Below, piece after piece: positions 20,941 to 21,268 of a stretch of 21,268 nucleotides of DNA. This stretch comes from a virus, in IMG/VR virus record IMGVR_UViG_3300012960_000004, positions 1 through 21,268 of that record; one strand, written 5' to 3'. Both the position numbers and the translations under genes were made by a program. The notes beneath the pieces are model-generated. The model saw nothing but the letters and a program-made list of their open reading frames with translations, was not told the origin of the DNA and searched no databases. The stretch's first letter is position 1. Each line of letters opens with the position of its first letter.

Positions 20941-21234
20941 ATGACAATTGTCTACGAGCCGCAATACGCCATCACCGGCTGGCTGGACAATAGCGGCTAT
21001 CGGGAGCTGTCCTGGTTTTGGCGTGATCTGACCAACGATGTGCCGAAGACGCTGGCCTTTCTGGAGCCGATCTTTGTCGATGATCCCGATGTTATCTTCG
21101 TGCCGCCACCGATCACGGTGGAGCTGCTGGCGGGCTTCTACGATGACCCGGATACGCTCTTCACGCCGATTGCGATCAGGGCGCTCAAGCAGTCCGATAC
21201 CATGCTCAAGAACGAGGTGCGGAGGATTCGCTGA
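20941..21234 (+). CDS. Hypothetical tail-region protein with DDPD repeat (97 aa)
   Basis: A GAGGAACG site precedes ATG 20941. An internal repeat is visible: FVDDPDVIFVPP (45-56) and FYDDPDTLFTP (67-77), each followed by an I/V-rich strand. This F-x-DDPD-x-[IL]F-x-P pattern resembles repeats in phage tail proteins with several copies; here there are two. The N-terminus (MTIVYEPQYAITGWLDNSG) is a short beta-like part. The TGA overlaps the next ATG by one base (TGATG). No family assigned. Confidence 0.7.
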   Translation: MTIVYEPQYAITGWLDNSGYRELSWFWRDLTNDVPKTLAFLEPIFVDDPDVIFVPPPITVELLAGFYDDPDTLFTPIAIRALKQSDTMLKNEVRRIR

Positions 21235-21268
21235 TGTATATGGGCCGCGACTTCAGCCCGCAGGAGCA
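21234..21268 (+). CDS. Start of a rightward gene cut by the window edge
   Basis: ATG 21234 overlaps the previous TGA (TGATG) and has a good GGAGG site at 21221-21225. The visible N-terminus is MYMGRDFSPQE. Eleven residues are too few to name a family; the position suggests another tail or fibre-adaptor gene. Confidence 0.55.
   Translation, partial: MYMGRDFSPQE

Overview
The window is a GC-rich stretch of a tailed double-stranded DNA phage (or prophage) genome. It holds a large terminase, portal, scaffold-like, major capsid, connector and tail-fibre genes in one long rightward series. The base composition and protein flavour suggest a phage of a high-GC proteobacterium, probably an alphaproteobacterium of the Rhizobiales type; that host call is inference. 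No integrase, lysis cassette, tRNA, CRISPR array or insertion sequence is visible. Tail morphology cannot be settled because the tail-core genes lie beyond the right edge.

Layout. (1) Positions 1-1807, minus strand: a compact operon of at least nine small genes joined by ATGA, GTGA or TGATG overlaps. It contains an Acb2/Tad1 hairpin-domain protein (candidate anti-CBASS cyclic-nucleotide sponge), a DUF7694-like protein, two tiny single-helix membrane proteins (30 and 36 aa), two tandem paralogous coiled-coil proteins and other unknowns. (2) Positions 1808-1887: an AT-rich divergent control region where two TTGCAA boxes lie face to face. (3) Positions 1888-7904: large terminase, a DUF551-like protein, two paralogous putative virion proteins (the longer with extra beta-rich domains), and portal. 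(4) Positions 7942-13923: head module with a Gly/Pro/Lys-rich protein, a small protein, a GroES-like co-chaperonin, scaffold-like protein, an unknown, a small structural protein, major capsid protein, and a second basic GGxV-motif protein that carries a dnaX-like frameshift cassette. (5) Positions 13924-14050: two strong RNA hairpins. (6) Positions 14051-21268: a beta-helix (tailspike-like) protein, connector candidate, zinc-ribbon protein, several small structural proteins, a collagen-like protein, a 719-aa repeat-built tail fibre, and the start of further tail genes.

How they work together. Terminase pumps DNA through the portal into a shell made by the capsid protein on the scaffold-like protein. 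The GroES-like protein probably helps host GroEL fold head proteins. The connector closes the head, and the beta-helix, collagen-like and fibre proteins are the likely cell-surface contacts. The leftward operon looks like early or accessory functions, including defence evasion. The most unusual features are the anti-CBASS candidate in an operon of tiny genes, the frameshift cassette (Shine-Dalgarno-like AGGGAGG, A9 run ending A AAA AAG, small stem-loop), the GGxV motif shared by two basic proteins, and tandem duplications at two translation starts.
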